Part shown: positions 62,493 to 64,000 of the stretch, piece after piece
Position numbering within the stretch: the first letter of the stretch is position 1
How the letters are laid out: every line of letters begins with the position of its first letter
NCBI GenBank assembly: GCA_025174535.1
Contig: JALBUN010000034.1
Location: 412,501-476,500 of the forward strand
Length of the DNA: 64,000 nt
Direction: 5' to 3'
Source: Cantharellus purpuraceus
Taxonomy: Eukaryota; Basidiomycota; Agaricomycetes; Cantharellales; Hydnaceae
The notes under the pieces: generated by a model
What the model saw: the letters and a program-made list of their open reading frames with translations, nothing else
The model's database searches: none
Told to the model about the DNA's origin: nothing
Translations under genes and position numbers: made by a program

Positions 62493-63272
62493 TCATATGA
62501 TGATACAGCCATTGCCATTCCTTGGTCTGCGCTTCTTCACTTCCGATTCATCGCGATGGGGATAGCGTGTAAGCATCTGACGGACCAAATCTTCAAAGAC
62601 ATCGTCCACATGCCAATTACGTTTGGCAGACGTTTCGTAAAAGGGGAGGCTCCAACTGCGACTTAGCGCTTGGATATGGGAACGGTGTACTTCGCGTTCA
62701 GCAGTGAGGTCGGATTTTGTGCCAACAACTACGATAGGAATAGACGTCGAGGTGCCTTTCACCCGATATATTTGTTGTCGAAGGGTTTCCACCTCGCGAA
62801 GAGACGCTTCTTGCGTAAGGCTGCAGCGGGATGAGTGTCGCCAATGAGCCTGGTAGACAGAAAAGCTAACCTAAAGACAAGGATGAATCCATCGGCTTTT
62901 TTTATGTAAAATTCATTCAGTGCAGTGAACTGCTCCGCCCCTGCGGTGTCTGTAACTTCGAGCTAAGATAGGAGACATATAAGACGAGACAGTATGGCGT
63001 CACACGAACACACTCACAGAAGTGAGCACGTTGTCGACCTTAAGCTGCCGTCGATATGCCTCTGCACGAATGCTGAGAAAGAGTAGCGTGCAATGTGACC
63101 TATACTAACCTTCGATCGTTGGATCGTAACTATCGAGGAAGACGGCGCGAACCCAGCGAACGGTGAGCGCGCTCTTGCCTACACCACCAGCTATAAAATA
63201 AATGAGTGCTATTTTGCCCACTGAGAATGATGTGGACGTACCACCTAAGACAACACTGGTAAACTGACGCAT
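62493..63272 (-). CDS. Ras-family GTPase resembling Rsr1/Rap1
   Basis: Exons begin 63242-63272 and 63110-63190; three or more follow to 62493. The start [21 protein letters not shown] holds the P-loop, then [73 protein letters not shown] and a CAAX box CIII after RPRNGNG. The layout and the missing catalytic Gln fit the Rsr1/Rap branch, which guides polarity in fungi. It is atypical at two places: the residue equal to Ras Gln61 (Thr in Rap) is Ala, and the NKxD guanine-binding motif is TKSD, which may lower guanine specificity. Membrane anchoring by prenylation is expected. The intron before SLTQEAS was set by frame. Confidence 0.85.
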
Positions 63273-63403
63273 GAGAGTGAATGAGTGGGGACAAGCTGGG
63301 AGGAGCTAAGATCTCAGAGTCCCATCCATATCAATTCGGAGTTAGCCAGCGAGCGGTACAGCATTGATACTGCGCGCCTGGAACTGCCCGACTTGCCTCT
63401 TAC
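63273..63403. promoter_or_regulatory. Divergent 131-bp promoter
   Basis: This short gap separates the starts of the Rsr1-like gene (minus) and the cyclophilin gene (plus) and must hold both promoters. Confidence 0.45.
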
Positions 63404-64000
63404 ATGAATCCTCGCGTCTTTTTCGACTTTGCGTTAGACACAACTCCCATCGGAAGGTATTTAATCCAACGTATTCTTTAAAGCTATTCATAATGCCTTC
63501 ACAGGGTTATCTTTGAGCTCTTCGCAGATACTGCACCTAAAACTACAGAAAAGTCTGGTTTTCAATTGACTATCGTGATGTTTTCTTAACAAATTATGTC
63601 TCTAGTTTCCGTGCATTATGTACGGGAGAGAGAGGTCTATCTCCCAAGTCAGAGTCACCACTTTATTACAAGAACTCGATCATACATCGCTCCATCGCTA
63701 ACTTCATGATCCAAGGCGGAGGTTAGGAAGTTTCCGTACTCTCACACTGTCGTGCTTTGACCCCTATTTGACGGCCAGACTTCACCAAGCGTAACGGGCT
63801 CGGTGGCGAGTCAATTTATGGCGCACCATTCGAGGACGAGGATTTGTCACGTGAAGTTGACTCTGAAGGGTGCAGTTCATCGAATCATTAGGTATTTACC
63901 CCTGCTCACTGACCCCGATCAGATTGCTCGTCATGGCAAACCGTGGACCCAACACGTGTGCACAGTCTTTCTGTCATTTTAAACACCCATTAATTATTGT
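63404..64000 (+). CDS. Cyclophilin-type peptidyl-prolyl isomerase (5' part, cut by window end)
   Basis: The start [18 protein letters not shown] joins to [69 protein letters not shown] and [25 protein letters not shown]. The isomerase-site Arg is in [15 protein letters not shown]. The long ERGLSPKSE loop occurs in larger, nuclear SR-type and TPR-type cyclophilins as well as in CypD/Cpr6-like proteins, so the missing C-terminus decides the type. Exons are short with introns at about 63458-63505, 63552-63605, 63724-63779 and 63871-63922. The gene continues beyond base 64000. Confidence 0.9.

Noticed and set aside
61832..62496. Overlapping minus-strand ORFs upstream of the Rsr1-like stop
   Set aside because: Low-complexity hydrophobic or Arg-rich translations without motifs or linked exons; treated as chance.

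Overview
The window reads as a gene-dense nuclear segment of a mushroom-type basidiomycete (Agaricomycetes). Genes sit on both strands and are cut by many short introns of about 50-60 nt, mostly GT-AG with a few GC-AG. Several genes, including a 784-aa GPCR with a long cytoplasmic tail, a 7-TM orphan family and a BAH-PHD protein, look like the multi-copy families I associate with Agaricomycetes. No bacterial, viral or plasmid features are visible. Exons were rebuilt by hand from splice signals, reading frame and remembered family conservation. Where a full exon chain is listed and divides by three, the model is firm; elsewhere internal boundaries are approximate.

Layout. 1-19.2 kb: two diverged copies of a SAM-domain, coiled-coil, tail-anchored protein (1212-3379 + and 17164-19136 -) face each other. 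Between them lie an SPX-domain phosphate transporter (-), a small uncharacterised membrane protein (+), RNase H2 subunit A (-), proteasome ATPase RPT2 (-) and a Rho-GEF with DH, PH and CNH domains (+). 19.2-25 kb: a MITE-like element just upstream of the second SAM gene, an intact 7-TM orphan gene, a decaying paralogue and a relic of its last exon. 25.3-36 kb: RAS1 (+); CIA30 (-) and LYS4 (+) head to head; trimethyllysine dioxygenase (-); DNA polymerase eta (+). 36.6-44 kb: the GPCR, DBP2 with one very long intron, and a small CRIB protein, all +. 44-53 kb: a gene-poor stretch, then a membrane-anchored histidine acid phosphatase, an alpha/beta hydrolase and an OPT transporter, all +. 53.5-64 kb: cytosolic methionyl-tRNA synthetase (-), a BAH-PHD protein (+), a SARAF-like protein (-) head to head with CMC1 (+), another gene-poor stretch, an RSR1-like GTPase (-) and the start of a cyclophilin (+, cut by the window end).

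Functional themes. Many genes belong to polarity and GTPase signalling (Rho-GEF, RAS1, RSR1-like, CRIB effector, GPCR). Three adjacent genes act in mitochondria (CIA30, LYS4, trimethyllysine dioxygenase), and CMC1 is a fourth elsewhere. These are neighbourhoods rather than a biosynthetic cluster; nothing looks like a secondary-metabolite or defence island. The most interesting leads are the inverted SAM-protein pair with a MITE in one promoter, the 669-nt intron in DBP2, the 7-TM orphan pair with matching splice phases, a 9-nt microexon in the phosphatase, GC-AG introns, and two very tight bidirectional gene pairs.
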